DNA of 64,000 nt from the NCBI RefSeq assembly GCF_022539505.1, contig NC_061510.1, positions 40,511,047 through 40,575,046 of the forward strand. The letters are read 5' to 3'. Below the pieces are notes generated by a model. The model did not search any database. It was not told the origin of the DNA and saw only the letters and a list, made by a program, of their open reading frames with translations. The DNA comes from Lolium rigidum (Eukaryota > Streptophyta > Magnoliopsida > Poales > Poaceae). Both the position numbers and the translations under genes were made by a program. Numbering within the stretch: position 1 is the stretch's first letter; each line of letters begins with the position of its first letter. This document shows positions 21,815-33,533 of this stretch, in pieces.

Positions 21815-24394
21815 CCCATGTTTTTATTTTGCTACTGTTTTGTTGTGTCTTGGAAGTTGTTACTACTGTAGCAACCTCTCCTTATCATGTTTATTTCGTT
21901 TTTGTGCCAAGTAAAGTCTTTGATAGAAAGTTGATACTAGATTTGGATTTACACGCAGGAACAGATTTTTAGCTGTCACGAATTTGTGTTTTTCTCTCGT
22001 AGAAAACTCGTAAAATGCTGAAAAAATTCATGAGTAATCCTCAGATATGTACGGAACTTTCATTCAATCGGAGCTTTTTCATCTGAGCATGTTAAGTGCC
22101 TCGAAAAAATTTGTATTTACGGACTGTTCTGTTTTGACAGTTTCTGCCTTTTATTTCGCATTGCCTCTTTTACTGTGTTTGAGTGGATTTCTTTGCTCCA
22201 TTAAATTTCAGTAGCCTTGGGTAATGTCCAGAAGTGTTGGGAATGATTGTGTCCTTCCTGAACATGTGAATTTTTGATTATGCACTAACCCTCTAATGAG
22301 ATTGCTTTAAGTTTGGTGTGAAGGAAGTTTTCAAGGGTCAAGAGAGAAGGGTCATATAATGTGATCAAGAAGAGTGAAGAGCCTAAGCTTGGGGATGCCC
22401 CCGTGGGTCACCCAAGCATATTTCAACAAGACTCAAGTGTCTAAGCTTGGGGATGCCCAAGGCATCCCCTTCTTCATCAACAACTTATCAGGTCATCTCT
22501 AGTGAAACTATAATTTAATTCTTTCACATCTTATGCGCTTTACTTGGAGCGTATCGTGTGCTTTTATTTTTGTTTTTGAATAAATTCGGATCTTAACATG
22601 CTTGTGTGGGAGAGAGACACGCTCCGCTTTTTCATTTGAACAATTGTGTTCTTCGTTTTACTTTAATATTCATGGCAAAAGCTGAAAGCCGCTGCGCTTA
22701 TTGTTATTTGGTTGGAAACAGAAAATGCTTCATGTGGTAGTTGGTATATTGTCTTGAATAATTTGATACTTGGCAATTGTTTTGAGCTCTCAAGTAGATC
22801 ATGTTTAAGCTCTTGCATCATGTAGTTTAGACTTATTAGTGGAAAACTACCGTAGAGCTTGTTGAAATTTGGTTTGCATGATTGGTCTCTCTAAGGTCTA
22901 GATATTTTCTGGTAAAAGTGTTTGAACAACAAGGAAGACAGTGTAGAGTCTTATAATGCTTGCAATATGTTCTTATGTAAGTTTTGTCTGTACCGGTTTA
23001 TACTTGTGTTTGCTTCAAACAACCTTGCTAGCCAAAGCCTTGTACCGAGAGGGAATGCTTCTCGTGCATCCAAAACCTTGAGCCAAAACCTATGCCATTT
23101 GTGTCCACCATAACTACCTACTATGTGGTATTTTTCTGCCAATCCAAAGTAAATTGCTTGCGTGCTACCTTTAAAAATTCATTCCTTGTCTTTGCAATAC
23201 ATAGCTCATGGGAAAGTAGCCTAAAAAACTATTGTTGTAACGAATATGTCGCTTATGTATCTTAGTTCTTATAAGTTGCTTGTTGAGCGGTAACCATGTT
23301 TCTGGGGACGCCATCAACCTCGTCACACCTTTGTTGAATATCATGTGAGTTGCTATGCATGTTCGTCTTGTCTGAAGTAAGGGAGATTTCTCATGATTAA
23401 ATAGTTTGAGTATGCATATTGTTAGAGAAGAACATTGGGCCGCCAACCAAAGCCATGTATCATGGTGGAAGTTTCAGCTTGGACATTAATCCTCAGAATC
23501 TCTTATGAGAATATTATTGTTGTTGAATGCTTAAAGCATAAAAGAGGAGTCCATTATCTGTTTTCTATGTTGTCCCGGTATGGATGCCCTCAAGTTGAGA
23601 TCTATCAAAATCGAGAAATCAAATGCGATTTATCTCCTTGGACCTGTGTACAGGTGGCATAGAGGTACCCCTTTGTGACACTTGGTTGAAACATATGTAA
23701 TGCAATGATAATCCATGGAATTCCGAACTAATTAGGACAAGGTGCGGGCACTATTGGTATTCGATGCATGAGGCTTGCAACTTATAGGAGGTTTTATGCA
23801 TAACACATATGAATTATTACTACCGTTGACACAATTGTTTCCATGTTTTCAAAATAAAAAGCTCTAGCACATGAGTAATCCCTGCTTCCTCTCGCGAAGG
23901 GCCTTTCTTTTACTTTATGTTGAGTCGGTTTACCTACTTCTTTCTATCTTAGAAGCAAACACTTGTGTCAATCTGTGTGCATTGATTCCTACATGTTTAC
24001 TTATTGCACTTGTTATATTGCTTTATGTTGACAACTATCCATGAGATATACATGTTACAAGTTGAAAGTAATTGCTGAAACTTAATCATCCTTTGTGTTG
24101 CTTCAATGCCTTTTACTTTGAATCTATTGCTTTATGAGTTAACTCTTATGCAAGACTTTTTGATGCTTGTCTTGAAAGTACTATTCATGAAAAGTTTTTG
24201 CTATATGATTCAGATTGTTTAGTCATTATCTTTTTGTTAGCAAACTATAGACCATTGCTTTGAGTCACTTCATTCATCTCATATGCTTTACAATAGTGTT
24301 GATCAAGATTATGTTGGTAGCATGTCACTTCGTAAATTATTCTTTTTATCGTTTACCTACTCGAGGGCGAGTAGGAACTAAGCTTGGGGATGCT
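21815..24394 (+). other. 3' spacer of element D with polypurine motif repeats
   Basis: This non-coding stretch is collinear with the spacers of A and G although the gag genes differ. Shared landmarks include TCTTGGAAGTTGTTAC near 21850, GTGCCAAGTAAAGTC near 21903 and a TTGGGGATGCC pair at 22385 and 22443. AAGCTTGGGGATGC at 24380 is the functional polypurine tract. Confidence 0.85.
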
Positions 24395-25712
24395 TGATAC
24401 GTCTCCAACGTATCTATAATTTCTGATGTTCCATGCTTATATTATGACAATACCTACATGTTTTGCTCACACTTTATATCATTTTTATGCATTTTCCGGT
24501 ACTAACCTATTAACAAGATGCCGAAGTGCCAGTTCCTGTTTTCTCTGTTTTTGGTTTCAGAAATCCTACACAGTAAATATTCTCGGAATTGGACGAAACA
24601 AAAGCCCATGGCCTTATTTTCCACAAAGGGTTCCAGAACATCGAAGAAGAGTCGGAGACGGCCAGCAGGGGCCACCCCATAGGGCGGCGCGGCCCACCCT
24701 CCTGGCGCGCCCAGGTGTGGGGAGGCCACCCCCTGGCTCCCCGACGCCGCCCTTCCACCTATATATTCTTCCAGATGCGAAAACCCTAAAGGCACCAGTC
24801 ATATTCCACGAAGAGTTCTGTAGCCGCCGCCATCGCGAAGACAAGTTTCGGGGGACAGAAGTCTCTATTCCGGCACGCCGCCGGGACGGGGAAGTGCCCC
24901 CGGAATCCATCTCCATCGACTCCATCGCCATCTTCATCGCCGTTGCTGTCTCCCATGATGAGGAGGGAGTAGTTGTCCCCCGAGGCTGAGGGCTCTACCG
25001 GTAGCTATGTGGTTCATCTCTCTCTCCCATGGTGTGATCTTTATGTGATCATGAGCTTTGTGATCTAGTTGAATATGTAGATGTTACTCTTGTCTATTAT
25101 GCACTATAGAGGTTAGTTTAATATGAACTCCGGAGTTACTCTCCACGGTGTGATGGTGACAGTGTGCGCATCGTGTGTGATTCCTTTATGAAGTTGAGGA
25201 GCTTGTTTACTCCGGCTTGAGGTGTGCTTTGTAGCCCTATACAATGAATGGTGTTTGTCATCCAACAAGAGAGTGTTTAAGAGTAGCATTTATTTATTCA
25301 ATTATGTGATCATTGTTGAGAGTGTCCACTAGTGAAAGTATGATCCCTAGGCCTTGTTTCTAAGCATTGAAACACCGTTTCCAACAAGTTCTCGCTACAT
25401 GTTCGCTTGCTGCTATTTCTATTTCAGATTGCAATTACTACTTATAATCATCCATATTACTTGTATTTCACTATCTCTTCGCCGAACTAGTGCACCTATA
25501 CATCTGACAATTGTATTAGGTGTGTTGGGGACACAAGAGACTTCTTGTATCTTAATTGCAGGGTTGCTTGAGAGGGATATCTTTGACCTCTACCTCCCTG
25601 AGTTCGATAAACCTTGGGTGATTCACTTAAGGGAAACTTGCTGCTATTCTACAAACCTCTGCTCTTGGAGGCCCAACACTGTCTACAAGAATAGAAGCAC
25701 ACGTAGACATCA
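24395..25712 (+). repeat. 3' LTR of element D
   Basis: It is the same length as the 5' LTR and nearly identical, with a TATA box at 24760-24767. Among the differences, GTTCTGCTAC (5') reads GTTCTCGCTAC (3'). Confidence 0.93.
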
Positions 25713-25717
25713 CTTAT

Positions 25718-26860
25718 CTCCAAGGATCGCGAGACTTTCCAACGCACCTCGATGTGCTTGTGCCATGGGCCCATTGGGTATCGGCTAGTGATTGATCAAA
25801 TAGGCTGCGAGGTTAGTTGTTGCTCCTTCGACAGTTTTCGGACTGAGCATGCCTGCGGTGTCCATGTTCATAAAGGAGTTGGACAAGTTTGAAATAATCT
25901 CCCTTGCATCATCTTCTGAAAGTAGAGGCATCCACGGTCGATATCTTCCTGAACCTTGATTGCTACGGGATGCACTTCCATGTGATGCTCTACGCCTCTC
26001 ATTGGACGGATCGGCTGCGTGTCGGCGTCTATTAAGACCTGCTTGCTCGTTTGAAAATCGCACTCGATTCCTTTCCAAGATAGTATGATATGCATTAAGG
26101 GTCCCTGCCGAAGCTCCAGAAGGGATTCGAGTATTATTGGTTATAGCGGCACGAGCAATTTCCCACTCTTCCTCGGTGATAGTGTAGTCACTATTATCAT
26201 TACTAGCGCTATTCTCAATGTTGCGATGCCTATGACTGGCGCGCGGGGTGTGTTCTCCTTCTTCTCCGTCAACTTGGTTGAGGATAGCGTAGATTTGATG
26301 ATGCGCCACTCTCCAGGTGGCTGCCCTGGCGATACTGTCGATACTTCCTCATCCGAAGAATAATTGGCACTACAGACGAACGGCGTGTCATCTGAACCCA
26401 GTACATGCCTGGTGTGCAGTTGAGACAATAGTATGATGTTAGATTGGATGATGCAGAGTCATCAGATCCAACGTCATAGATGATGTCGAACGGCGCGGAG
26501 TCGATGATGGCGAAGACGTTGGTGTTGATGCCGATAGCGTAGCCGATAGACCAACCGAAACCGGAGTCGATGTGGTTGATCCTGCTGCTAATGACGATGG
26601 AGCCGTTGTCACGCTGGGGGTGAGCGGATCAGGTAGCCGAAGGATGCCCTCGGCGTTGATGAAGTAGTGGACGCTTCTGAACGCCATATCCAGCCCGCCT
26701 TGTAGATCCGAAAAGATCGGACGAGACGAGTCGTTGTGTGGAGTAAACTCGAAGGAACCAAATCGAATTGAGTTCCCGGAGCTTGGTGATGAAGGCACCG
26801 ATGACAACATCGGCGATGCTGATGGAGTCGCGGACGATATAACTGAAGCTACCGATGACG
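25718..26860 (-). pseudogene. gag N-terminal part of element C
   Basis: Downstream of the primer-binding site the minus strand encodes a Ser/Pro-rich leader (26860-26439), then a 174-residue block (26309-25785). The block includes YTITEEEWEIARAAI and an Arg/Ser-rich segment before DDAREIISNLSNSFMNMD. This is an N-terminal Gag region upstream of the core found beyond element D. Frame changes separate the blocks. Removing D joins this part to 17631. Confidence 0.65.
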
Positions 26861-26883
26861 AGTCTTGCGCTGACAGGCTTCGC

Positions 26884-26898
26884 ACAGACAGCGCCAAT
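26884..26898 (-). other. Primer-binding site of element C
   Basis: On the minus strand ATTGGCGCTGTCTGT immediately follows the LTR end CCCTCGTCA, the expected position and sequence type of a gypsy primer-binding site. Confidence 0.7.
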
Positions 26899-27508
26899 TG
26901 ACGAGGGTGCTCCTCGGCAATGCCCACCTTTAGGGGTTTAGGGTTGATGGAATCCTGCAGGCTGACATGAGACATCGGATACCAAACAGACAGGGAGAGA
27001 GATTTACCTAGGTTCGGGCCCTCGATGAGGTAAAAGTACCCTTACTTCCTGCTTGTCTGATCTTGATTTATCGAATATATTGGGTTACAATAGGGTAGCC
27101 GAAGACTATGAGTATGATCTCATCGAGAGGCTAAGATTCTAATGACCTAGCTCTAGACTTGCGATGAATCTATCTGTTGTTATTGTGTCCCTCGGCAGAC
27201 CCTCTCCTGGCCCTTATATTGTAGGCCAGGTCTCAAGAGTTCTATCCAGGTACGACTAGGTTACAAAGAGTTCTACTTCTAATCCTTCCTTGTATAGCGT
27301 CTTCTTGCCTTGTCCATCAAGAATCCTACTTCGGGTGAGTCTCCTTTTCTATAACCTATGTATTGGCCCACCTTGGTCGGTGGATGATCTTCATGGGCCC
27401 CTGGTTGGGCCATAGGAGGTAGCATAATGCTCGTTACCCGAAGGGTAATGCCCACATAAATCAATTTTTTTTTGAAAATCTTCTGTTGCTCAGATCGAAA
27501 AGTGTTCA
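26899..27508 (-). repeat. 5' LTR of element C
   Basis: On the minus strand the LTR starts near 27508 (TGAACACTTTTCGATC) and ends at 26899 with CGTCA. A TATAAG-like run lies near 27213. No second copy is in the window, so the outer boundary is an estimate and may be up to 30 bp off. Confidence 0.65.
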
Positions 27509-27794
27509 ACTAACTAAAGTTAGATAATAACCTGGGGCATATGTTCAAAAATTGTAGCTCGAAATTACGTTCTAGCTGGGAATACGAAATTTTATGATGA
27601 CATCACAAAATCTGATTCAGGACATCAACCTCCCCAAATCTTAGTTTTTCGCTATTAGAGGCTATTCTTGGCACAAAAATGAAATAAAAATGATAAGGAG
27701 AGGTTCTTACAGAGGTAACAGCTTCCAAGACTCAACATCAACGAAAAATTACAGAAATAAAACAATGGTTTGTTTTCCATAAGCGTTTTTTTCT

Positions 27795-28602
27795 TTAATG
27801 CCTTTCAGCTAGGCACGGTAATTTGAGAAGATGCTCACATAAGAAATATGAATTGAAGTAAAAGAGAGCATCAAGAAGCAAATATAAAACAAATTTAAGT
27901 CTAACCCACTTCCTATGCATAGGAATCTTGTACACAAATAAATTCACAAAGAACAAAGTGACAAGCATAGGAAGATAAAACAAGAGCAACTTCAAAACTT
28001 TTAGCATATAGAGAGGTATTTTAGTAACATGAAAACTTGTACAACCATATTTTCCTCTCTCATAATAACTTTCGATAGTATCATGAATAAACTCAACAAT
28101 ATTACTATCGCATAAAACATTCTTATCATGAGCCACATGCATAAAATAATTATTACTCCCCACATAAGCATAGTCATTCTTATTAATTGTAGTGGGAGCA
28201 AATTCAAAAAAAATAGCTATCATTATTATTCTCATCACCATAATCATCAAATATAGGAGGCATATTGTAATCATAATTAATTTTATCCTCAATAGTAGGT
28301 GGACTAAAAATAACATAATCATCATTGTAATCATCATATATTGGAGGCATAGTATCATCATAGCAAATTTCCTCCTCAAAATCTGGGGACCAAAAAAGAT
28401 CATTTTCATAAAAACTAGCTTCCCCAGGCTTTGACTTTTCCATACCATTAGCAATAATGGTGTTCAAAGAATTCATACTAATAACATTGCTACCAGCATG
28501 CAAGTAAAGTTCCATAGGTTTTTTAATTTTCTCTTCAAACACCTCATGTCCTAACTCAAGATAAATACTATAAAGCTCTCTAATTTTGTTGTTGTTTTCC
28601 AT
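27795..28602 (-). pseudogene. Element E ORF: N-terminus and hydrophobic C-terminus of the D-type protein, no Gag core
   Basis: The start (MENNNKIREL) and first ~70 residues parallel element D (shared IKKPME, SNVISMN, GEASFY). An acidic Asp/Tyr-rich stretch follows, and after a shift at an A-run near 28205 comes the D-type C-terminus (HDKNVL, ESYYERGKYG, HRKWVRLK) with two hydrophobic segments. The whole Gag core, zinc knuckle and lysine tract of D are absent. Loss of the core with both ends kept is either an internal deletion or a distinct short form. The frameshift makes the present copy broken. Confidence 0.7.
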
Positions 28603-28763
28603 TAAGCCTAACTAGTGAAAATAAAACAAGAAACAAAAAGATATAATTGCAGAATCTAAAGGAAATAACTTCGAGCACTCACCAGCAACTAAAAGAATTA
28701 GTAGCCAGAGGATGTGAGTACCCTTTTACCTTACCTCCCCAGCAATGGCGCCAGAAAAGAGCT

Positions 28764-30166
28764 TGATGTCTATGCACGCTTTTATTCTTGTAGACAGTAT
28801 TGGGCCTCCAAGTGCAGAGGTTTCTAGAACAGCAACAAGTTTCCCTTAAGTGGATCACCCAAGATTTATCGAACTCAGGGAGGTAGAGGTCAAAGATATC
28901 CCTTTCAAGCAACCCTGCAATTACGACACAAGAAGTCTCTTGTGTCCCCAACACACCCAATACACTTGTCAGGTGTATATATGCACTAGTTCGGCGAAGA
29001 GATAGTGAAATACAAGTAATATGGATGATTGTAAGTAGTATATTGCAATCTGAAATAAAAATGGCAGCAAGCAAACATGTAGCAAAACTGGTTGTAAACG
29101 GTGTTTCAATGCTTGGAAACAAGGCCTAGGGATCATACTTTCACTAGTGGAGACTCTCAACAGTGATATCATAATTGAATACATAGATATTATCAATTCA
29201 CTATGCTACTCTGAACCACTCTCCGATTTGATAACAAACACAAATTCATTGCGTTGGTCTACATAAGCATTCCTTAAAGTTCGCATTCCCAATCTATGGA
29301 CACCCCATGCTGTCACTTTCAGCATACAAAGATGATACAAACTAGACATCACAATTCATAAGTATTTATGTAAATTAAGCTTAAGAAACAAACACGGTGT
29401 GCACACTGTCACCTTCACACCGTTGGACAAGGTGTCCTTGGAGATCACATGATAAAACCACTTGAGTAGCACAATAGTTAAAGAATAACATCTACTTATT
29501 CAACTAGATTACAAAGCTCATGATCACATAAAGATCACACATGGAGAGATAGATAGACCACATAGCTACCTGTAAAACCCCCAGCCCTCGGGGAGAACTA
29601 CTCACTCCTCATCACGGGAGTCAGCAATGGTAATGAAGATGGCGGTGGAGTCGATGGAGATGGCTCCGGGGCAATTCCCCGTCCCGGCGGGTGCCGGAAC
29701 AGAGACTTCGTCCCCGAATCTTGTCTTTGGCGATGGCTGAGCTACAGAACTTTTCGTGGACGGAGGCTTGTTTATTTAGGGTTCACGCGTCGGGAGGCTT
29801 CTTATAGGCAGAAGGGCGAGGTAGGTGGAGGCTAGAGGGCCCCAGACCACCCCTAGGCGCGGCCAGGGCCTGGGTCGCGCCTAGGCCTGGTCTGGCCGCC
29901 CTGTGGCACCTCTTCGTCCCCCTTCTGGACTTCGTCTTTGTTACGGAAAAATAAGATTTTTGGCTTTTGTTTCTTCCAATTCCGAGAATATTTTCTGTAC
30001 AACTTTTCTAAAATACAAAACAACAGAAAACAGGGAACTGACACTTTGGCATCTTGTCAATAGGTTAGTGCCGGAAAATGTATAGAAGTGCAACGAAATG
30101 TAAACAAAACATATAGCAATTGGTGTAAAACAAGCATGAAGCATCAAAAACGTTTGCAACGTATCA
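28764..30166 (-). repeat. 5' LTR of element E
   Basis: The 1403-bp LTR reads TGATACGTTGCAAACG at its start (30166) and ends AGACATCA at 28764. It is related to the D LTR but diverged throughout. A TATA-like TATAAG lies near 29801-29806. Confidence 0.85.
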
Positions 30167-30171
30167 CTACC

Positions 30172-31599
30172 CGACTTAGTACTACTGGTAGGCAACTTAG
30201 GCGTAATGGTGTGAAGCAACAATTTACTATCGGCAAATGCAACCTATCTTCTCCAACGTCCAACTTTGCTCTATCTAGTACAACCCAGGTTGGTAAATTG
30301 ATGCAATTTAATAAAAAAGAAACAACTTGCTACAATTAGTTTTTAAGTTGCAGCCATAACCCTACTAAGTTGCATTGGGGTATACAACTTGACAAATGAG
30401 ATATGCAACTTAGCACTAGGAGTATACAACTTAGCATTAGGCGTATACAACTTAGCAATAATATCAACTAATTATTCTCTCACTTGCAGTTGATGGTGTT
30501 CTTTTTGTTGCAACCATGACCCCACTCGATCAACCGCATTTTGTGCATGTTATAATTGCTCCACCGTCTAAAAATAAGTTATTGTCACTCTAGTGTAGGG
30601 TGTGCAACTTAGCGCTAGTGGGTATACAACTTAGCAATAGTGTGTATTCAACTAAGCATATGTGTGAATCCACAATTTACTGATTACAAACACGCAAATG
30701 TGTGAGTGAACAACCTGGTGTTGCGATTCACAACACAAGGTGCAACGCGAGCTACAAGAAGCTGAAGAGGATATATCTTTGAGACCACCAGTGCTCAACC
30801 GTCCGTGGAGCCAGGCTGAACAATGCTTTACAAACGTTTCTAAGCAACTTGATTTATGAGATAAAATCAACAAATCAAGTTGCATTATTGCACATGAAAA
30901 AGGAAAAAATCAAACAAAAAGGGTACCAATCCATATCCATGTATACTCCATGAAAAACAGAAATGCAACTCCATTCCGTTCCATCTAAAACTAAGTTGGA
31001 CCATGAATACAACTATGCAAAATCTAAAAAAAACAACTTAACTATGTGTGAAGTAAATTTTGCTATATCAGTTCAGCGGTTCAAAGAACCATGTTGGTAG
31101 AGAACAAACGGTAACAAACTAACAATCATGGGTAAGCCTGTTGTCTCAAAGCGTCCACTAGCACAAACATTTGGCACAAACACATGAAACTACAGTTGGA
31201 ATGCTAAAAAAAAAATCATGCCATTGGATCATGTAGAGTTGAAATCACTCCGTCAGATAGCAACAGTGTGATTTCCCCAAATGCACACATCGTTTTAAAG
31301 AAGAAAAAAACCTTTGACATCAAATTAATCTCAAGCTTCAAACATTTGCTGAAAATGTACATCACAAAGTGCAACAGGTGCAAAAGAATACTTGGACTAA
31401 GTTAAGTAGAAGCGCAAGAATACCTTAAATGGCAGAGTGCATGTTTGCATGTTTTAAACAGGAGTAGGATGCAACATATGTCTCCACACCTAGAACGACA
31501 TTTATGTTCAGTAGAGCTGTCACATATAATCTCAGTTGGATCTACAGTACAAAATACAAGCTACCACCACGAATTGAACTGCATTGTTTCCCATGGTCA
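30172..31599. other. AT-rich non-coding stretch with CAACTTAGC repeats
   Basis: No coding signal is seen. The motif CAACTTAGC recurs with TATA before it and TAG after it at about 30390, 30407, 30426, 30446, 30605 and 30627. The stretch may be the sub-terminal repeat zone of an unrecognised DNA transposon. Confidence 0.5.
30366..30645. repeat. Degenerate repeat of the ATACAACTTAGC unit
   Basis: Units of about 20 bp containing ATACAACTTAGCA are tandemly arranged at about 30400-30460 and recur at 30600-30645. Confidence 0.6.
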
Positions 31600-32355
31600 C
31601 TTACCAGCCCTGCACAGGAAGGATCAACACAATCTGGGGGAGTCCCTCATTGACGATGAGAACCCTGAGAGGCATAGACGGCCCAGCATCGTCTAAACCT
31701 GGAACCAGGTACATTGGCATCACCGGCAGGAAGACCAGCGGCGGCGACGTGCTGCTCCGCATCTGCATCTCCACCAGGACCTTGTTGCTGCAGCTCTTCG
31801 CCATAGACGTGAGCAGCTTTACCACATCTTGCAAGTGAACCTCATCAACTTCGCTTTCGCCGCCGCCAAGTAGTACGTTCGGGGCTTCTTATCCTAGCGC
31901 GCACCCAAATCACCACCACCGATCGTCTCAAAATCGAGCGCCATGCCCGCGCGGGCCACCATGATCTCCGCGCCCGCGTTGGGGCAGCCGACCTCCGGCA
32001 CGCCGGTGGGGCGAGTAACGTAAGGTGGGGGCAGGAAGGGCGCCGGGCAGAGGAACGCATGGAGGGCGGCGCTCGCGCGGCGATCACCTCGGGGAATCCC
32101 GCGGCTGGGGTCGAGGTTCGCGATCGGGAGCACCACCAGGAAGCCTCGTGGCGGGTCGGACGCTTGGACCTCAACGGAAAACCGCTCGGCCTCCCGTGCG
32201 GCGGCGGGTGCAGGTGGAGGGCGCGCACGAGAGGGGGTGGCGGAGCGGAGTTAGGGATAGATAGCAGCGCTCGCCGATGAGGATGACGGGGCTCACCGGC
32301 GAGGATGGAGGTGGTGGTGCACATGATGCTATCGCTTTCCATGGTTTGGTCCACA
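31600..32355 (-). pseudogene. Unrecognised coding-like fragment in three frames
   Basis: The minus strand is GC-rich with protein-like stretches in successive frames: IPRGDRRASAALHAFLCPA and GMALDFETIGGGDLGAR (about 32090-31895), then LQDVVKLLTSMAKSC and LRVLIVNEGLPQIVLILP (about 31835-31610). The mix of hydrophobic and charged residues differs from the flanking AT-rich DNA. I do not recognise the family. It may be a gene fragment captured by a transposon or a degenerate host exon. Confidence 0.35.
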
Positions 32356-32605
32356 CCGTTGTCCCTTTCTGTACAACAAAACGAGCCTCCAATTTCTGAC
32401 CGGTAGTACAGAAATTGTCTGGTACCTAACGCATAGTTACAGAAGAAGGAAGTCGTCGGTAGAATGTAAAAGTAACATCAGAACTCTTGCAAATTTATCT
32501 ACAATTACATTTGGTTTGATCTGAAGGAAACAAAAGAGATTCTACAAACTTTACATCAGCGTCTTCTTCCATGTTATGCGGAAAAGGCAGCAGGAATGTA
32601 GGTAA

Positions 32606-32633
32606 CTAGGTAGGAAGGCGCGGCTTGCCGCGC
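32606..32633 (-). other. Helitron-like 3' terminus (CTAG plus hairpin)
   Basis: On the minus strand a perfect 7-bp stem with a 2-base loop (32633-32618) is followed eight bases later by CTAG and then T. This is the layout of a Helitron 3' end. No matching TC-type 5' end was found, so the call is tentative. Confidence 0.3.
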
Positions 32634-33382
32634 GCAAGCAGATATGAATATCGATGAAAATATTTTGAAAGACACTAAAGCCAAGGTTGTGTATAAAAAT
32701 GGAATTGTAATACAATGGGGGTTGGTTTTGTCACAATTGATAGGCGAAGATGTCAGGGCTACATAGGTAGAAGTATAAAGTATAGAATAACATAAAACAC
32801 GGCCCCTTCGTCTTGTGCTCAGCATAATCTAAGTCAAAAATCCATGTTATCACCCTCTTTGCAACCGATATGTGTGTTTGTTTTCAGGTCACCAAAAGAA
32901 AATGATCCTCATATGAAGGTTAACAGTCAAATGGATTCTTGCAAGATTATATATTCATCTTCCTTATTACCGCATTGTATTGGTCAATTTTGAGATGAAG
33001 AAGTAAAACATTTTGTAAGACAATAAAGCTAAGATTGTGTATAAAAAGTATTGATAAAAACTATGATGTATTTTTGTAAGATAACTGTGTAATAGACTAA
33101 TAGGCCAGCTCATATCCAACATTCTTTAACATATCAAACCTATACTTTAAGTCATAAGTGAAGTACCCTAATCATGGGGTAAGATTGATAACCCACTCCA
33201 AAAATGTTTTGATAAAAACTATCTTCAGCGGAAACTAAAGCGATACAGAAGCATATTAGCAAATTCGAACAATGGCAGCAGAAAACCACGACATAAAATG
33301 AGGTGATATCAAAGGAAGAAGAGTGCAGAAGCAACACACAAAGTCCTAGATCAATTGATAGGATGATTCAACAGAGATACTG
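32634..33382. other. Non-coding stretch before the LINE
   Basis: Two diverged ~45-bp copies containing GTTGTGTATAAAAA-type sequence lie at about 32665-32700 and 33010-33050. Nothing else was recognised. The LINE target duplication begins at 33383. Confidence 0.5.
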
Positions 33383-33398
33383 AGATGGACAATGAAGA
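33383..33398 (+). repeat. LINE target-site duplication, left copy
   Basis: The 16 bases are identical to 63171-63186 at the other end of the LINE. Confidence 0.93.
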
Positions 33399-33533
33399 CA
33401 ACTAGCACACATACATATTAGTGTCGAAGACTGTGGGTGCTACAGTAGGCTCTGGCGAATCTGGCGATTCAGAGGCGATTTTGAATTTCAGTGCCCCGTG
33501 GGCGGCGGCGGCGGGGAGGGTCGGCGCGCCGGG

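Larger units (their letters stand above)
17637..25712 (+). mobile_element. Element D: complete non-autonomous gypsy-type element, 8.1 kb
   Basis: Two LTRs of the same length (1318 bp) flank a single long Gag-like ORF and a 2.6-kb 3' spacer. The 5-bp target duplication CTTAT is exact at 17632-17636 and 25713-25717, so this is an intact insertion into element C gag. A primer-binding site (TGGCGCCGTTGCC) follows the 5' LTR and a polypurine tract (AAGCTTGGGGATGC) precedes the 3' LTR. No protease, reverse transcriptase or integrase is encoded. The LTRs differ at scattered positions, so the insertion is not brand new. Confidence 0.95.
11886..27508 (-). mobile_element. Element C: minus-strand Ty3/gypsy element with antisense ORF, left end lost in gap
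   Basis: Read on the minus strand, the element has an LTR (26899 to about 27508), a primer-binding site, gag (26860-25718, then 17631-16629), a protease region (16408-15479), a spacer, and an oppositely transcribed multi-exon ORF (11996-14543). Element D (17637-25712) is inserted in gag. There is no reverse transcriptase or integrase, so C is non-autonomous or internally deleted. The 3' LTR and the 5' exons of the antisense ORF are missing into the gap. The layout parallels element F, which suggests the Tat lineage. The right boundary is uncertain by a few tens of bases. Confidence 0.8.
27509..30166 (-). mobile_element. Element E: truncated minus-strand relative of element D
   Basis: On the minus strand, an LTR (30166-28764) is followed by a primer-binding site (TGGCGCCATTGCTGGGG, near 28755), an ORF related to the ends of the D protein, and the beginning of a D-like 3' spacer (CTTGGAAGCTG, GTGCCAAGAATAG). 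The rest of the spacer and the 3' LTR are missing where element C begins, near 27508. Bases after the LTR (30167-30171, CTACC) should be the target duplication, but no partner is visible. Confidence 0.8.
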
